64,000 bases of DNA, taken from positions 1,054,001 through 1,118,000 of the forward strand of contig NZ_CP136574.1 in NCBI RefSeq assembly GCF_035195345.1, written 5' to 3'. Under the pieces are notes generated by a model that ran no database searches, was not told where the DNA came from, and saw only the letters and a list, made by a program, of their open reading frames with translations. This DNA is from Flavobacterium sp. (lineage in GTDB: Bacteria > Bacteroidota > Bacteroidia > Flavobacteriales > Flavobacteriaceae). A program made the position numbers and the translations under genes. Position 1 is the first letter of the stretch; the number at the start of each line of letters is the position of its first letter. Shown here in pieces: positions 1-7,434 of this stretch.

Positions 1-499
1 ACAAGGATTTTATATTAATAAGGTAACAAAAAATTCTGGCGCAGAAAAAGCAGGATTAACCAAAGGCGATATCATTATACAATTAGATGATAAAAAAATT
101 AATAGTTTCTCTGAATTATCAGCTTACATAAATACCAAAAGACCAAATGATGTAGTTCAAGTAAGTGTTTTACGAGATGGAAAACAAAAAACACTTCCAG
201 TAAAGTTGACCAAAAAAGAAATCTTAAATTATGAATTTAACGGAATTGAATTCGAAGATATTGATGCAGCAGATAAAAAACAATTCAACGTTAAAGACGG
301 CATCAAAATCAAAAAAGTAAGCAATCCTGAATACGCTGAATATAGTGACATTTTAGATGGCGCAATTGTTTTAAGTATTGATGGAAAACAAGTCAAAGAC
401 ATGGAGACCGTTTCAAGCTATTTGGCTAAAAAAGAAAATCAAAAAGCTAGATACCAAATCATCTCTAAAAATGGTCAGATGTATAGCATAATTATGTAA
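1..499 (+). CDS. HtrA/DegP-type serine protease, C-terminal PDZ part (5' truncated by window edge)
   Basis: This is the 3' end of a gene that begins before the window; the frame is open from base 2. The visible roughly 165 residues hold a PDZ domain with the usual carboxylate-loop region and the phrase GAEKAGLTKGDII. A second, more diverged PDZ-like module follows (DGIKIKKVSNPEY to the end). This is the tail expected of periplasmic HtrA/Deg proteases, which degrade or refold damaged envelope proteins and use PDZ domains to bind substrate tails. The catalytic trypsin-like domain is outside the window, so activity cannot be confirmed. A strong hairpin terminator follows 28 bases after the stop. 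Confidence 0.8.
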   Translation, partial: QGFYINKVTKNSGAEKAGLTKGDIIIQLDDKKINSFSELSAYINTKRPNDVVQVSVLRDGKQKTLPVKLTKKEILNYEFNGIEFEDIDAADKKQFNVKDGIKIKKVSNPEYAEYSDILDGAIVLSIDGKQVKDMETVSSYLAKKENQKARYQIISKNGQMYSIIM

Positions 500-527
500 A
501 GCTTTTTATAGCGTAAAATGAATGTAG

Positions 528-560
528 AATCGCAATATTTTAAAGTATTGCGATTTTTTA
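528..560. terminator. Hairpin terminator between convergent protease and PagL-like genes
   Basis: A 10-bp perfect stem (AATCGCAATA / TATTGCGATT) with an 8-base loop is followed by a T-run on the plus strand. Its right arm reaches the stop codon of the minus-strand gene. It ends the HtrA-type transcript and may act in both directions. Confidence 0.8.
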
Positions 561-1193
561 TTTAAGTTCCAAATAGGTCCCAAATTCAAACCCAACCGAA
601 TTTAAACCAAAATTAGGCATTTTAATGTTCGCATTTGAAGCATGTCTAAACATAGATTTTACATCGAATGATATTTTTTTATACTTATAATTATAACCTA
701 TGGCAAAAACATCACTAAAAGCAAAACCTTTTTTCAATCGTTCAGTATCGGTATCAATATACATTGGTCCAGTATTTAAAACTGCAAAAACGGATGAATT
801 TTTGCTTAATATACGTCTGTAAACAATCCCAATATTTAAAACATATTCATTAATTGATTTTAATTTCATGTATTTTTCTCTCAATTCATCTCCATTTTCA
901 ACCGTATGCGGTATAAACCAATAATTTATCATTTGATGTTTTGATTTGTAATAACTTGGTTCAATTAAAATTTCAAAGTGATTTTTATTTTTTCTGTAGA
1001 AATTAAAATGATTGGAAAATTTAACTATTTTGCTTTCATAAGTATAATCAGCCTCTTGTCTTATAAATGTATTTTGGGAAGCATAACCAACTATAAAGCC
1101 TGTTCGCAACCATTTATATTTTGGAATTGAATCTTGAGAATATCCATTAACAAAAAACAAAAGACAAAAGATATAGATGAATTTTAATTTCAT
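558..1193 (-). CDS. PagL-like lipid A deacylase / acyloxyacyl hydrolase family outer-membrane protein
   Basis: 211 residues with an N-terminal signal peptide (hydrophobic residues 5-17, then YSQ). Alternating beta-strand-like segments suggest a small outer-membrane barrel. Near the C-terminus, RHASNANIKMPNFGLN (residues 183-198) resembles the PagL active-site segment, where a His and a Ser two residues apart are catalytic; here these would be His184 and Ser186. PagL enzymes remove the 3-O acyl chain from lipid A in the outer membrane. The glutamate of the triad is not obvious (Glu203 is a candidate). The gene stands alone, convergent with the upstream protease. The family call is moderate; a generic outer-membrane barrel protein is the alternative. 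Confidence 0.6.
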   Translation of the reverse strand: MKLKFIYIFCLLFFVNGYSQDSIPKYKWLRTGFIVGYASQNTFIRQEADYTYESKIVKFSNHFNFYRKNKNHFEILIEPSYYKSKHQMINYWFIPHTVENGDELREKYMKLKSINEYVLNIGIVYRRILSKNSSVFAVLNTGPMYIDTDTERLKKGFAFSDVFAIGYNYKYKKISFDVKSMFRHASNANIKMPNFGLNSVGFEFGTYLELK

Positions 1194-1305
1194 TTCATTT
1201 TTTTTTCAAAAATAGAAAAATAAACAAAACAAAAGACACATTTAAAATTTGATTCAATTCACTAAAAAAAATGAAAATAAATTTTACGAAAACGTTTGAA
1301 ATATA

Positions 1306-1313
1306 TACTTTTG
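1306..1313 (+). promoter_or_regulatory. Bacteroidota -7 promoter element (TACTTTTG) for gap
   Basis: TACTTTTG matches the flavobacterial TAnnTTTG element and lies 28 bases before the ATG at 1341. A TTG codon at 1296 in the same frame lies upstream of this element, so it would be outside the transcript. I see no good -33 TTG at the usual spacing. Confidence 0.6.
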
Positions 1314-1340
1314 CACCACAAAACAACACATAATTATTTC

Positions 1341-2789
1341 ATGAGCAATATCTCTTTATACGAAAAAGAATTAGCTTTTCAGGCAGACAGAAGAAAAGCT
1401 GGTGTAGAATTTATTAAAATTATCAGTGATTTATGGTATGACAAATCAATTGAATTGGTTTTATTCCGTAATCAGCTAATTGACAAAAATGTAAGCGAAA
1501 TCATCAACTTACACGAGTATGCTGGGGCTTTTGTTGAAAAACCAATTAACGTTTTTGATTCTGTTGAAATCGCAAGCGCTATTGTTGATTTAGATTTACC
1601 ACCTTCAAGAATTGATATTGGTAAATTAACTTACGAATATCATTTAGAAGACAACAAATACAATGATGCAAAAGCATTTGTAATTGATAAATTGAGAAAT
1701 GCTAAAAACTTCCAAGAAATTACACCTAAAGATGTAGTACTTTATGGTTTTGGTAGAATTGGTCGTTTATTAGCACGTGAAATAATGTCTAAAATTGGAA
1801 AAGGACAACAATTACGTTTAAGAGCCATTGTAACTAGAGATAAAAATGATGCTGTTTTATTAGAAAAAAGAGCTTCTCTATTACGTTATGATTCTGTTCA
1901 TGGCGATTTCCCTGGCTCTGTTATTGCAGACCCTGAGAATAATGCATTATTAATAAATGGCACAACAGTTCATATTATTACCGCAAATTCTCCAGAAGAA
2001 ATTGATTATACAGCATATGGCATTGAAGACGCATTAATTATTGATAATACAGGAGCTTTCACTACAGAAGAAGCTTTAAAACGTCATTTAACTTCAAAAG
2101 GAGCAGATAAAGTTTTATTAACTGCACCTGGAAAAGGAGTTCCTAATATCGTTTACGGAGTAAATCATGAAGATTACAACCCAGATGAAGTGAATATTTT
2201 TTCTGCAGCTTCTTGTACAACAAACGCAATTACTCCAGTTTTAAAAGCTGTTGAAGATACTTTAGGCGTTGTTAAAGGCCACTTAGAAACCATTCACGCT
2301 TATACGAATGACCAAAATTTAGTAGACAACATGCACAAAAAGTACCGTAGAGGTCGTGCAGCTGCTTTAAACATGGTTATTACTGAAACTGGTGCTGGAA
2401 GTGCCGTTGCAAAAGCATTGCCTGCATTAGCTGGTAAACTTACTTCAAATGCGATTCGTGTTCCTGTACCAAATGGTTCATTAGTAGTATTGAATTTAGA
2501 AGTTGGAAAAGAAACTTCTATTGAAGAAGTAAATAACATCATGAAAAAATACGCTTTAGAAGGTGATCTTGTAGAGCAAATTAAATACTCTTTAAACAAC
2601 GAGTTAGTATCATCCGATATCGTAGGAACATCTGCTCCTGCTATTTTTGATAGTAACGCTACGATTGTTTCTGGAGACGGAAAAAACATTGTAATGTATG
2701 TATGGTACGATAACGAATATGGTTATAGCCACCAAGTAGTTCGTTTAGCGAAATACATTGCTAAAGTAAGAAGATACAGCTACTATTAG
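1341..2789 (+). CDS. gap: Glyceraldehyde-3-phosphate dehydrogenase, long form with N-terminal extension
   Basis: 482 residues from ATG 1341; the frame stays open upstream to a TTG at 1296, but a promoter element lies between. GAPDH interconverts glyceraldehyde-3-phosphate and 1,3-bisphosphoglycerate in the cytoplasm. A roughly 125-residue N-terminal extension precedes the Rossmann fold (GFGRIGRLLAREI). The catalytic cysteine is in ASCTTNAITPV (Cys292), followed by the phosphate-binding HAYTNDQ segment. Ordinary GAPDHs are about 335 residues; this long form is familiar in Bacteroidota. Where NAD enzymes have Asn-Asp after the second beta strand, this protein reads Thr-Arg, hinting at NADP preference. 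A second, standard-length GAPDH lies at 32844. Confidence 0.93.
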   Translation: MSNISLYEKELAFQADRRKAGVEFIKIISDLWYDKSIELVLFRNQLIDKNVSEIINLHEYAGAFVEKPINVFDSVEIASAIVDLDLPPSRIDIGKLTYEYHLEDNKYNDAKAFVIDKLRNAKNFQEITPKDVVLYGFGRIGRLLAREIMSKIGKGQQLRLRAIVTRDKNDAVLLEKRASLLRYDSVHGDFPGSVIADPENNALLINGTTVHIITANSPEEIDYTAYGIEDALIIDNTGAFTTEEALKRHLTSKGADKVLLTAPGKGVPNIVYGVNHEDYNPDEVNIFSAASCTTNAITPVLKAVEDTLGVVKGHLETIHAYTNDQNLVDNMHKKYRRGRAAALNMVITETGAGSAVAKALPALAGKLTSNAIRVPVPNGSLVVLNLEVGKETSIEEVNNIMKKYALEGDLVEQIKYSLNNELVSSDIVGTSAPAIFDSNATIVSGDGKNIVMYVWYDNEYGYSHQVVRLAKYIAKVRRYSYY

Positions 2790-2809
2790 TAGATGGCCAT
2801 AAAAAACCA

Positions 2810-2842
2810 AAAGCTCCTATTTTTCAATAGGAGCTTTTTTAT
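2810..2842. terminator. Hairpin terminator between convergent gap and trxB
   Basis: AAAGCTCCTAT and ATAGGAGCTTT form an 11-bp stem around a short T-rich loop, followed by a T-run on the plus strand. The A-run on the other side lets it serve trxB as well. Confidence 0.85.
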
Positions 2843-2859
2843 ATTTAAAAATATCCGAT

Positions 2860-3807
2860 TTACTCTTTAGAAGCAATATAACGTTCTGCATCTAATGCCG
2901 CCATACATCCTGTTCCCGCAGCCGTAATCGCTTGACGATAGACATGGTCAGCCGCATCACCTGCTACAAATACACCTGCTACATTTGTTTTAGAACTTCC
3001 TGGTATATTTACAATGTAACCTGTTTCATCTAATGTAATGAAATCAGCAAAAATATCAGTATTTGGTTTGTGACCAATCGCTACGAAAAATCCAGTTGCT
3101 GGAATTTCAGTAATTTCACCAGTAGCTCTATTTTTTGCTTTAACACCAGTCACAACTTGTCCGTCACCCAAAACTTCTTCCGTTTCAGTGTGCATTAAAA
3201 TTTCGATATTTTCTGTTTTTTGAACACGTTCTGCCATAATTTTAGATGCTCTAAATTTATCACTACGAACCAATATCGTTACTTTTTTACATAATTTAGA
3301 TAAGTAATGAGCTTCTTCACAAGCGCTATCTCCTGCTCCAACGATTACTACTTCCTGATTTCTATAGAAAAATCCGTCGCAAACCGCACAAGCTGAAACA
3401 CCACCACCTAATTTTAAATAGTGTTGTTCTGATTCTAATCCTAAATATTTAGCAGAAGCTCCTGTAGAAATAATTACTGTTTCTGCATGAATTTCTATGG
3501 TATCATTAATCCAAACTTTATGAATATCTCCTGAAAAATCTACTTTTGTTGCCCATCCATCTCGGATATCTGAACCAAAACGTTTTGCTTGCTCTTGCAA
3601 CTGAACCATCATTTCAGGTCCGGTTACTCCTTCAGGATAGCCTGGAAAGTTTTCCACTTCATTGGTTGTGGTTAATTGACCACCTGGTTGTTGTCCTTGA
3701 TATAAAACTGGATTCATATTCGCTCTAGCTGCATAAATAGCTGCAGTATAACCTGCTGGACCAGAACCTATAATTAAACATTTTACTTTTTCGATTGTAT
3801 CTGACAT
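2860..3807 (-). CDS. trxB: Thioredoxin reductase (NADPH)
   Basis: 315 residues, the usual length for the low-molecular-weight bacterial enzyme. It passes electrons from NADPH through FAD to thioredoxin in the cytoplasm. The FAD-binding GSGPAGY motif is at residues 15-21. The redox-active pair is CAVC (Cys140 and Cys143) followed by DGFF. The NADPH-binding GAGDSA segment follows, and the C-terminal FAD motif FVAGDAAD is intact. The gene is monocistronic and convergent with gap. A TACATTTG promoter element lies 23 bases before the start codon. The start gives a short leader (MSDTIEKVKCLIIGSG) typical of the family. Confidence 0.97.
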   Translation of the reverse strand: MSDTIEKVKCLIIGSGPAGYTAAIYAARANMNPVLYQGQQPGGQLTTTNEVENFPGYPEGVTGPEMMVQLQEQAKRFGSDIRDGWATKVDFSGDIHKVWINDTIEIHAETVIISTGASAKYLGLESEQHYLKLGGGVSACAVCDGFFYRNQEVVIVGAGDSACEEAHYLSKLCKKVTILVRSDKFRASKIMAERVQKTENIEILMHTETEEVLGDGQVVTGVKAKNRATGEITEIPATGFFVAIGHKPNTDIFADFITLDETGYIVNIPGSSKTNVAGVFVAGDAADHVYRQAITAAGTGCMAALDAERYIASKE

Positions 3808-3829
3808 AACTTTATTCTTTTAAGAATAG

Positions 3830-3837
3830 CAAATGTA
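3830..3837 (-). promoter_or_regulatory. -7 promoter element (TACATTTG) for trxB
   Basis: Read on the minus strand, TACATTTG fits TAnnTTTG and lies just upstream of trxB. A short palindrome (TATTCTTTTAAGAATA, 3813-3828) falls between it and the start codon. That palindrome could be a 5' mRNA hairpin or an operator. Confidence 0.55.
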
Positions 3838-3906
3838 AGTTTTTAATTAAAATTATTTCTTAAAATTGAATTAGTTTTAATTATGAATGTATAATTTTTG
3901 ACAATA

Positions 3907-3939
3907 AAAAAAACCTCCTTGAGTAAACAAGAAGGTTTC
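3907..3939 (-). terminator. Terminator after tRNA-Pro
   Basis: On the minus strand AAACCTTCTTG pairs with CAAGGAGGTTT (one G-T pair) around a 6-base loop. A T-run follows, directly after the tRNA-Pro 3' end. Confidence 0.8.
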
Positions 3940-3940
3940 G

Positions 3941-4015
3941 TCGGGGTGGCAGGATTCGAACCTGCGGCCTCCTGCTCCCAAAGCAGGCGCGATAACCGGG
4001 CTACGCTACACCCCG
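3941..4015 (-). tRNA. tRNA-Pro (TGG anticodon)
   Basis: The minus strand folds as a complete cloverleaf. The acceptor arms are CGGGGTG and CACCCCG, with discriminator A. The anticodon loop TTTGGGA lies between stem arms CCTGC and GCAGG, giving anticodon TGG. The T arm carries GGTTCGAATCC. CCA is not encoded. It is a single tRNA gene with its own terminator. Confidence 0.95.
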
Positions 4016-4170
4016 AATTTGTGAGTGCAAATATATAACTAATTTCTATTGTAGCAAATAAATCAACCCTTTTTTTAAAATAAAATAATTCACACCTTCA
4101 ACCTATATTTTTTTAGCACTTATTCACAAAACTTTCTCATCAAAACAAAAAACACATAGAATATTATTTC

Positions 4171-4178
4171 TATTTTTG
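4171..4178 (+). promoter_or_regulatory. -7 promoter element (TATTTTTG) for udk operon
   Basis: TATTTTTG matches TAnnTTTG and lies 25 bases before the udk ATG. It probably drives udk, the FtsB-like gene and perhaps mutA. Confidence 0.55.
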
Positions 4179-4203
4179 CTAAATAATCAACCAAAGAATC
4201 TTT

Positions 4204-4812
4204 ATGCTTATTATTGGAATTGCCGGCGGTACCGGAAGTGGAAAAACAACTGTAGTACATCAAATTATGAATGAGTTACCTTCTTCAGAAGTGGGAATCA
4301 TTTCTCAGGATTCGTACTATAAAGAAACGCATCACTTAAGCTATGAAGAGCGTACCAAAATAAATTTTGATCATCCAAGAGCGATTGATTTTGAACTTTT
4401 AGTTGCTCATTTAAAAGATTTAAAGGCTGGAAAAACAATTGAACAACCTGTTTATTCTTTTGTTACTCACGATAGAACTGACGACAAAATCATCACACAT
4501 CCAAGAAAAGTAATGATTGTAGAAGGTATCTTAATTCTAACCAATCCAGAATTAAGAGATATGTTTGATATTAAAGTTTACGTTCATGCCGATTCAGACG
4601 AACGACTAATCCGTAGATTAAAGCGTGACATTGCAGAACGAGGCAGAGATATGGAAGAAGTTTTAAATCGCTATCAAACTACTTTAAAACCAATGCACGA
4701 GCAATTCATTGAACCAACAAAAGCTTTTGCAGATATTATTATTCCAAATGATAAATACAATACGGTTGCTATTGATGTAGTTCGTGCTGTAATTAATCAA
4801 AGAATCGCTTAA
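4204..4812 (+). CDS. udk: Uridine kinase
   Basis: 202 residues, standard length. It phosphorylates uridine and cytidine to UMP and CMP in pyrimidine salvage, in the cytoplasm. The Walker A loop GGTGSGKTT is near residues 8-16. The segment SQDSYYK holds the substrate-contacting Asp and Tyr residues of the family. HPRAIDF and the lid-region RRLKRDIAERGRD are both present. The FtsB-like gene starts one base after the stop, so the two are cotranscribed. Conserved flavobacterial gene order supports this. Confidence 0.95.
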   Translation: MLIIGIAGGTGSGKTTVVHQIMNELPSSEVGIISQDSYYKETHHLSYEERTKINFDHPRAIDFELLVAHLKDLKAGKTIEQPVYSFVTHDRTDDKIITHPRKVMIVEGILILTNPELRDMFDIKVYVHADSDERLIRRLKRDIAERGRDMEEVLNRYQTTLKPMHEQFIEPTKAFADIIIPNDKYNTVAIDVVRAVINQRIA

Positions 4813-4813
4813 A

Positions 4814-5158
4814 ATGAAAAAAATAAAGAATTTAATTGCCAATTATCCTTTCCTAAAATTTTTAGCGAATCGTTATGTATTGGTGTTAATTCCCTTTATT
4901 ATTTGGATGTTATTTTTCGATAATTATTCTTATTTAGAACACCGTGTTTTAGATAAAGAAATTGAAGGAATTGAGGATAATATTCAATATTACAAATCCG
5001 AAATCAAAAAAGACAGCGTAAATATAAAATACCTAAAAAACGATGATCGTGTAGAAAAATACGCCCGCGAAAAATACTACATGAAACGCGAAAATGAGGA
5101 TATTTATATCATCGAATTTAAAGACGAAAAGAAAGCTGCAACCGAAAAAAACAAATAG
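4814..5158 (+). CDS. FtsB/DivIC-type septum formation initiator protein
   Basis: 114 residues with one transmembrane helix (about residues 20-36, VLVLIPFIIWMLFF). A coiled coil follows (about residues 45-78), then the family signature in which a charged helix ends in EKYAREKYYMKRENED. FtsB/DivIC proteins form a trimeric subcomplex with FtsL and FtsQ/DivIB at the division septum. The gene follows udk by one base and precedes mutA by 21 bases, an operon arrangement with no obvious functional link. The call rests on topology and the YAREKYYMK motif. Confidence 0.85.
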   Translation: MKKIKNLIANYPFLKFLANRYVLVLIPFIIWMLFFDNYSYLEHRVLDKEIEGIEDNIQYYKSEIKKDSVNIKYLKNDDRVEKYAREKYYMKRENEDIYIIEFKDEKKAATEKNK

Positions 5159-5179
5159 TAACAATTAAATATATAATTC

Positions 5180-6583
5180 GTGGCTAACCATAATTTATTT
5201 TCCGATTTTGAAGCCGTTTCTTCTAAACAATGGAAGCAACAAATTCAATACGAACTGAAAGGTGCTGATTACAACGAAACTTTAGTTTGGGAAAGTCCAG
5301 AAGGCATTAAAGTAAAACCATTTTATCACGCTGATGATTCCGAAGCTTCGGAAACAGTAAATCTTGATGCTATTATTCCCACAAAACCTTTTGCAATTGT
5401 TCAAAATATTTTTGTTCATGATGTTCAAAAATCAAACGCTCGTGCACTAGAAACATTACAAAGAGGTGCTGAAAGTGTTCGTTTTACTTTAGAAAATGAT
5501 GCCATTTCGATTGAAGAATTGATGCAAAATCTTCCGTTAGAAAACGTGAATTATTATTTCAATTTACCTTTTCTTTCTGTTGAATTCACGAATAAAATCA
5601 ATGATTTCGCTTCAAAAAACAAAGCTAATATTTTTATCCAAAATGACCCAATCGGACAATTAGCAAAAGATGGTAATTGGTTTGAAAACCTTGAAAAAGA
5701 TTTTGAAAAGCTAAATATCATCGCTAAAAATTCCCATCCTTTGGAGGGGTGCCCAACGGGCGGGGTGGCTTCATTTTTAACTATTTCAAGCGGAATTTAC
5801 CAAAACGCTGGTGCTAATATAGTACAACAATTAGCTTACACTTTAGCACAAGCAAACGAATATTTCAATAGAATTCCAACCATCAACCAACCAATTACGA
5901 TTGAAGTTGCTGTTGGAACAAATTACTTTTTTGAAATTGCGAAACTAAGAGCATTACGTCTTTTATTCAATACATTAGCATCAGAATACAATCACAATTT
6001 TGATTGCCATATCATAGCAACACCAACAAAACGTAATAAAACATTATACGATTATAACGTAAATATGTTGCGTACGACTACGGAATGTATGTCGGCCATT
6101 TTAGGTGGAGCCGATGCAGTTGCTAATTTAGCTTACGATGCGATTTATCACAAAGACAACGAGTTTGGCGATAGAATTTCGAGAAACCAATTGTTGGTTT
6201 TAAAACACGAAAGTTATTTCGACAAAGTGAACAATCCTTCTGATGGCGCGTATTACATTGAAACATTAACAGAACAATTAGCTGAAAAAGCGTTGGAATT
6301 ATTCAAAGATATCGAGAAAAATGGTGGTTTGATTTCGCAATTAATCGATGGAACTATCCAAAGAAAAATCAACGAAAGCGCACTAAAAGAACAAGACCTT
6401 TTCGATTCAGGGAAAGAAGTTTTATTGGGAACCAATAAGTATCCAAACAAAAACGACCAAATGAAAAACGACTTGGAATTGTATCCTTTCGTAAAACAAA
6501 ACGCCAGAAAAACGCTAATCACACCGATTATCGAAAAACGTTTGGCTGAAAAATTAGAACAAGAACGTTTAGCTTCGGAATAA
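5180..6583 (+). CDS. mutA: Methylmalonyl-CoA mutase, small (beta) subunit
   Basis: 467 residues starting at GTG (5180); no ATG fits the family's N-terminus. It resembles the TIM-barrel part of methylmalonyl-CoA mutase: VNYYFNLPFLS, AGANIVQQLAYTLAQANEY, EIAKLRALRLL, and AILGGADAVANLAYDA. It lacks the C-terminal cobalamin-binding domain with its DxHxxG motif, so it should be the non-catalytic partner of the large subunit. Heterodimeric mutases interconvert methylmalonyl-CoA and succinyl-CoA. The C-terminus is shorter than in actinobacterial small subunits. The large-subunit gene lies 850 bases downstream, beyond three small genes. Confidence 0.92.
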   Translation: MANHNLFSDFEAVSSKQWKQQIQYELKGADYNETLVWESPEGIKVKPFYHADDSEASETVNLDAIIPTKPFAIVQNIFVHDVQKSNARALETLQRGAESVRFTLENDAISIEELMQNLPLENVNYYFNLPFLSVEFTNKINDFASKNKANIFIQNDPIGQLAKDGNWFENLEKDFEKLNIIAKNSHPLEGCPTGGVASFLTISSGIYQNAGANIVQQLAYTLAQANEYFNRIPTINQPITIEVAVGTNYFFEIAKLRALRLLFNTLASEYNHNFDCHIIATPTKRNKTLYDYNVNMLRTTTECMSAILGGADAVANLAYDAIYHKDNEFGDRISRNQLLVLKHESYFDKVNNPSDGAYYIETLTEQLAEKALELFKDIEKNGGLISQLIDGTIQRKINESALKEQDLFDSGKEVLLGTNKYPNKNDQMKNDLELYPFVKQNARKTLITPIIEKRLAEKLEQERLASE

Positions 6584-6584
6584 G

Positions 6585-6764
6585 ATGATAGGATTTTCAA
6601 CATTATTATTTATAATTGGGCTTTTAGTAGCTGGTTATGGAATATCACTACTAAACAAAGACGCAACACAAAAAAAAGCTAAATTTTATGTAATAATTGG
6701 TATAATTACAGCATTGAGCCCATTTATTTTTGTTCTTTTTTATATTTTAGTTAGTCGATTATAA
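6585..6764 (+). CDS. Small two-helix membrane protein, unknown function
   Basis: 59 residues (MIGFSTLLFIIGLL to FVLFYILVSRL) starting one base after the mutA stop. It has two hydrophobic helices, about residues 4-22 and 35-56, joined by a short charged loop (NKDATQKKAK). I do not recognise the family. Immediate abutment to mutA suggests translational coupling. It could be a real small membrane protein or a fortuitous frame; the clean two-helix pattern and a start at the expected place favour a real gene. Confidence 0.5.
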   Translation: MIGFSTLLFIIGLLVAGYGISLLNKDATQKKAKFYVIIGIITALSPFIFVLFYILVSRL

Positions 6765-6789
6765 TAATAAAGAAATCACGTTAATCATT

Positions 6790-6805
6790 AAAGTTAATTA
6801 ACTTT
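6790..6805. promoter_or_regulatory. Perfect 16-bp palindrome, candidate toxin-antitoxin operator
   Basis: AAAGTTAATTAACTTT is a perfect inverted repeat ending 15 bases before the antitoxin ATG. Type II antitoxins usually repress their own operon by binding such palindromes. The position fits, but binding is inferred. Confidence 0.5.
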
Positions 6806-6820
6806 CAGAAAAAGAAGACC

Positions 6821-7141
6821 ATGGAAGCAATTAGAAGATTTGTAAAAGTAAAAAATCATCAAGTAAACATTACTTTACCTGAAGATTTCAATGCAGAAGA
6901 AGTAGAAGTGATTATTCTTCCAACTTCCAAGGAATATCAAATTCCTCAATTGCAAATTGACGAAGTTAGAGAACGAACCGAAAACTATTTAAAGAATCCT
7001 TCAATTGGAATTGAATTTGATGATAATACGTTATCTGACGAAGATAAAAAGTTATTAGATTTTAGAGCCAATCAACCGAAAGAAGATTTTATTTCAGCAG
7101 AAGAATCAATAAATAGATTGAAGAAAAAGTATGGAATATAA
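6821..7141 (+). CDS. Putative type II antitoxin (AbrB-like N-terminus)
   Basis: 106 residues. The N-terminal part (VKVKNHQVNITLPEDF, then EEVEVIILP) has the short beta-strand pattern of swapped-hairpin AbrB-type DNA-binding antitoxins. The C-terminal half is acidic and likely disordered until it binds toxin (residues about 50-106, ending in the basic tail RLKKKYGI). The toxin gene overlaps its end by 11 bases, the usual coupling in these modules. A perfect palindrome lies just upstream. The family is not certain by eye; pairing with a ParE/RelE-like toxin is the main evidence. Confidence 0.7.
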   Translation: MEAIRRFVKVKNHQVNITLPEDFNAEEVEVIILPTSKEYQIPQLQIDEVRERTENYLKNPSIGIEFDDNTLSDEDKKLLDFRANQPKEDFISAEESINRLKKKYGI

Positions 7142-7424
7142 GGTTATTGTTTCTCCATTAGCAATTAATGATATTGAAAAAATCACTGACTTTTATGAAG
7201 CTATAACTATTGAAATTGTTGTTAGATTTTTAGATGAACTTGAAGAAGCATACAAAGTTTTAAGTACAAATCCTCATTTCCAAATTAAATATAAATCTTA
7301 CAGATCAATTCCATTAAAAGTTTTTCCTTTTACATTGATTTATGAAATTGACGAATACAATAAAGAAATAAAAATATTAAGTTGCTTTCACACATCGAGA
7401 AGCACAAAAAAATACCCAAAATAG
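7131..7424 (+). CDS. ParE/RelE-family toxin
   Basis: 97 residues with the ParE/RelE layout. It opens with YKVIVSPLAINDIEKITDFYE (first strand and helix), followed by a long amphipathic helix and then YKSYRSIPLKVFPFTLIYEID. It closes with the strand KILSCFHTSRSTKKY. RelE-type members cut mRNA in the ribosome and ParE-type members poison gyrase; this length and the HTSR-KKY ending do not decide between them. The gene overlaps the antitoxin by 11 bases. The module sits between the two mutase subunits, so it was probably inserted into an older mutAB operon. Confidence 0.8.
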   Translation: MEYKVIVSPLAINDIEKITDFYEAITIEIVVRFLDELEEAYKVLSTNPHFQIKYKSYRSIPLKVFPFTLIYEIDEYNKEIKILSCFHTSRSTKKYPK

Positions 7425-7434
7425 TTTTATAACT

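Noticed and set aside
1296..1340. Longer gap start at TTG 1296
   Set aside because: A TACTTTTG promoter lies between it and the ATG at 1341, and the extra residues show no family similarity.
2300..2689. Minus-strand open frame inside gap
   Set aside because: It is an antisense shadow of a strongly conserved coding region with no promoter or family features.
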